Origin: Pyrenophora tritici-repentis
Taxonomy: Eukaryota > Ascomycota > Dothideomycetes > Pleosporales > Pleosporaceae
Direction: 5' to 3'
Length of the DNA stretch: 64,000 nt
Assembly (NCBI RefSeq): GCF_003171515.1
Contig: NW_027093983.1
Coordinates: 119,219 to 183,218 of the forward strand
The position numbers were made by a program, and so were the translations under genes. The notes beneath the pieces were generated by a model. The model saw only the letters and a program-made list of their open reading frames with translations, had not been told where the DNA came from and ran no database searches. Position 1 is the stretch's first letter. Every line of letters starts with the position of its first letter. This document shows, one piece after another, positions 61,048 through 64,000 of the stretch.

Positions 61048-64000
61048 ATGTTGTATATAGTTAATGAAATGACATTTAGTGGTTATAAAGTAGTTAATTT
61101 AGATTTACTGTACATTATTGCTATCTTATTAGGTATATTAGTTATTATTAGTAAAAATCCTGAAAACACATTGGGATCAAACTATCAAACTCCGGGGACA
61201 CCTTAAAGCTTTTTGATACCAAGCTGTAGTTGAAAAATTATATGTGGCTGAAGTAGTTACTCAGGTAAGGTAATAAGTCAGAAGATGATCCTATCTATAA
61301 TAATTGTCCCCTCTTTTTTAATTACGGAATCTACGATTTGACTAGTCAAATCCGTTCATTCGTACGATTAAAAAAAAAGGGGGTCCAAATAGAAAAGGAG
61401 AAATAGGCAATCGCGGATCTAAATCAGTATCAGGTTTATATAAACCTACAAGCTTTAAACCTGGTACTGTAAAAGAGCAACGAGTAGACGATAGTTGGTA
61501 GTAATAGAGTAAATAATATTACTACTTAAGGTATACTCTACATATTAAAAAAGATGTGGATATAATGAATACGAATCTAAACCTACTTACAACTTATTTT
61601 GGTTTAGATTCAAAAGATTTATCCTTCTCCTCTAATCACAACAATATTCTGTTACAATCCGGTGTAACCCGGCCACACCCATTAAATGATCTCTTAACAA
61701 GACCCTGTTATACGAAGTATTTAAGTAGTCTACATACACCCTTAAAATCCTTTATTCATTACAGGATTTACCTTATTTTTCGCCGGGTTTTTGGGGGGTT
61801 ATTTATCGCAGATAAATAACCCCCAAAAAAACCCGATCCACTCGAAACATGGCAAAAGAAAAAAAAAAATTCCCCTCTTTTTTTTTATATTTGATGATAT
61901 GTTCTTTTTTTTTGGCCAAAAAAAAAAAAAAGAAAAAAAATGCAAAAAGAAGACGAGGGGAACTTTTTAATATACCAGGATATATTAAAAAAAAAGTCCA
62001 AAATGAACTAGAAATATCTGATTTAACTTTATCTCCAGATTTAATAATAGATCCCTGTTGATTAGCAGGGTTTATATCAGCGGAAGGTTGTTTTATCATA
62101 AGTGTACATCCATCTACATCTGTAAAAATAGGGTATCAAGTACAGTTAAGATTTGTACTAAGTCAACACATAAGAGATAAAGAGTTATTTGAATATTTTG
62201 TCGCCAAATATTTGGGATGTGGTTATACAGCTGTTAATAGAGAAGGGATAGATTTCATAGTTACTAAATTTTCGGATTTAAAAATTATTACCCCTATTAC
62301 ATTTACATCATCCCATAGTAGGTTATAAACATTTAGATTTTTTATATTTTATGCAGGCTGTAGAAATTATGGAAAAAAAACTCCATTTAACAGAAAAGGG
62401 GTTAAATAAACTACGTGAGATACAAGTATTAATGAACAGTGGAAGAAAGAACACACCTTCACAAGATACCGATCCAGGTACAACAGATTAAACTATGTGT
62501 TTTGTGTGTGTGGGTAATATAAAAGGGATGCTTAGTGGCTTAGCCTATAAAGAGGAATGTATATTTGAATATTGTACAGGAGGCATCTTTAATTTGTGAT
62601 TGTATCTGTTTTATTTTTAATAGGTTTATTTTTATGTATATCTGGTTATTTAATTTTAACAGGATTAAACTTTATAGGGTTAGCATACCTTTTGGTGTAC
62701 ATAGGGGCAGTTAAAAACCGTAAGGTTAGATCACTTAGATCTAAATGGGCTGCGTGGGTTAGAATCCCACTCTACAAGGTACTTTTAATTATAAAAAATT
62801 TTTTATTTAAAACCATGTTCTACAAAAATAAACTTCCTTCGGCTTTAAAGTTTAAACGGGTTAAAAAAAAATAAAAACTAAAATCTTCTTACATATTATA
62901 AAAGATCCATTATATTTAGATTTTATTTTTATTTTTTTTTTTACACGGTTAGCCTTCGCCTATTTTTTTGGCTAGTTATTTCGAATTTTCGAAATTACGT
63001 CGAAAAAAAATAAAGCAAAGGAAATCACTTCTCTCAAAAGTCGTTCAGCAACCACTCAGAAGAATTTATTAAATGATTTGTTGGATTCTCAGATGCAGAA
63101 TCTAATTTCAGTATAGTCCTATATAAGGATAAAACGGATAAAATTTATCTATTACTTTCAGATTTTTGATTGAGTTACATGTTGATGACATAGATGCTTT
63201 AAAATTCATAAAAAGTAAATTAAACATAGGTAATGATATAGCAGTGTATGGTCATAGTTGTAAATTTACGGTAACACATCCAAAAGATATTTATAAATTA
63301 ATAGCTATATTTGATGAAATAACCTAAATACTACTAAGTACCTTGATTATTTAGATTTTAAAAAAGCTTTTAATTTATAAAGGGTAGAGATAAAACAATT
63401 AAAGATAACCAAACCTTAATAGATCAAATACTAGAATTAAAAAAGGGGATGAACAAGTCTCGGATTCATTTTAGTTTACCATTAGATCATAAAATAGTAA
63501 TATCTCGTCCTTGATTACTAGGGTTTATTGAGGGGGAAGGTTCATTTTATTAACTAGAGCTGAATTTGAACCTGCTTTTTCAATTACACAATCTGAAACA
63601 CAACTACCTGTAGTGGAAAAAATAAAGAATTTTTAGAAAATAACTTAGGGTTTGATAAGTATTCTATGTTTAAATTAAAATGTTCATCAGCCATAACTAT
63701 TAAAAGAGGTAAAGCTGTAAAGAACAGCAAACCGCTAGCAGTAGTTACGATTAGAAATACTAATATCTTAGTTAATTATTTAATACCTTATTTAGAAAAT
63801 ATGCGGTTTATTACTAAAAAGGTAAAGATTTTTATGATTTTAAAATTATATGCACAGCTGTGTATAATGGAACTTATAGAAGAGAGGAAATAAAACCGTT
63901 AATCTTAAATTATCGTATTCTATGAATAACTATAGATTAACTACAAACTCAGACTTAAAAAAAGTTAACGGTTTACCTGAGGAAATTTTAGATAAAATAA
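61048..64000 (+). CDS. nad6: nad6, NADH dehydrogenase subunit 6 (3'-partial, two exons visible)
   Basis: Membrane subunit of complex I. Exon 1, 61048-61161, codes MLYIVNEMTFSGYKVVNLDL to ILVIISKNP. Exon 2, 62596-62712, codes VIVSVLFLIGLFLCISGYLI to YLLVYIGAV. Joined KNP-VIVSVLFLI and the conserved LVYIGAV ending are characteristic of ND6. The second intron begins after GCAGTT (62712) and continues past the window, so the C-terminal half is absent. Its leader is the inverted repeat shared with the decayed ORF at 19629. Confidence 0.9.
61556..62490 (+). pseudogene. LAGLIDADG endonuclease of nad6 intron 1, broken by palindrome insertions
   Basis: The core (AAACTATCAAACTCCGGGG, 61187; GAGCAACGAGTAGACG, 61474) precedes it. 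A front (NLNLLTTYFGLDSKDLSF, from 61556) runs into the family-A palindrome at 61783-61865 and a second T-run/A-run palindrome at 61860-61975, and stops. Endonuclease sequence resumes at about 62045: DPCWLAGFISAEGCFIISV (62053-62105), RFVLSQHIRDKELFEYF, GCGYTAVNREGIDFIV; a frameshift near 62305 leads to GYKHLDFLYFMQAVEIMEKK and ends TAA about 62490. Only one clear LAGLIDADG motif remains in the resumed part. Confidence 0.8.
61783..61865. repeat. Family-A double palindrome, copy 3
   Basis: GCCGGGTTTTTGGGGGGTT, TATCGCAGATA, AACCCCCAAAAAAACCCGATC, CAAAAG, A-run. Two further copies at 16424-16515 and 16744-16838. Here it interrupts an endonuclease frame. Confidence 0.88.
62713..64000 (+). pseudogene. 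Heavily decayed LAGLIDADG endonuclease of nad6 intron 2
   Basis: Starts in frame with exon 2 (SKWAAWVRIPLYKVLL), then a palindrome (62935-63013), then [20 protein letters not shown] (about 63080-63135), [26 protein letters not shown] (63512-63550), LGFDKYSMFKLKCSSAITIK, MRFITKK, and NNYRLTTNSDL to the window edge. At least five frameshifts lie between these blocks (near 63168, 63325, 63550, 63633, 63822). It is an order-preserving relative of the intact nad5 intron 1 ORF at 12541-13936 ([38 protein letters not shown]). Confidence 0.85.

Overview
This is a piece of an intron-rich fungal mitochondrial genome, most likely from a basidiomycete (Agaricomycetes). The evidence: UGA must be read as Trp (genetic code 4) throughout the respiratory genes; nad4L and nad5 overlap as TAATG; almost every gene is cut by group I introns carrying LAGLIDADG or GIY-YIG homing endonuclease genes (HEGs); and a linear-plasmid type B DNA polymerase and phage-type RNA polymerase are integrated. 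The AT-rich spacers are full of GC hairpins and dispersed palindromes.

Layout. Minus strand: nad5 (3' end beyond the left edge, to 14184; 9 exons visible, three of 9-30 nt), nad4L (14184-15869), a repeat-filled spacer with a possibly interrupted tRNA (15.9-16.9 kb), a broken 3' fragment of cob (16.9-17.1 kb), a long decayed unidentified ORF (17.2-19.6 kb), tRNA-Asn, an unidentified membrane-type ORF (20.5-21 kb), cox2 (21.66-26.86 kb) and cox1 (26.86-48.64 kb; 15 exons, five of them 11-19 nt). Then an integrated plasmid: a broken rpo (+) converging on an intact dpo (-) (49.4-54.15 kb). Plus strand: four tandem tRNA-Arg-like genes, rns with one intron, tRNA-His, tRNA-Leu, tRNA-Tyr, a second tRNA-Asn, and nad6, whose second intron runs off the right edge.

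Main results. (1) The last cox1 exon reads straight into cox2 with no stop codon, through a short linker holding a hydrophobic segment: an apparent cox1-cox2 fusion. (2) In a nad5 intron a GIY-YIG gene lies inside a LAGLIDADG_2 gene, splitting it at its second LAGLIDADG motif; everything from the 9-nt exon to the GIY-YIG end is one 773-codon open frame, and the severed LAGLIDADG tail survives downstream. A cox2 intron carries a related nest. (3) Two introns seem to hold duplicated cores, and one carries a tandem array of the conserved group I 'AGATATAGTCC'-like element. (4) A ~370-bp inverted repeat places tRNA-Asn plus the nad6 leader in front of the decayed ORF at 19.6 kb. (5) GC hairpins, poly-G tracts and two GC-richer nuclear-like islands mark insertion sites.

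Intron boundaries were placed by protein continuity with known families and by the rules that group I 5' exons end in U and introns in G. They are by eye, good to a few bases. No alignments, folding programs or database searches were run.
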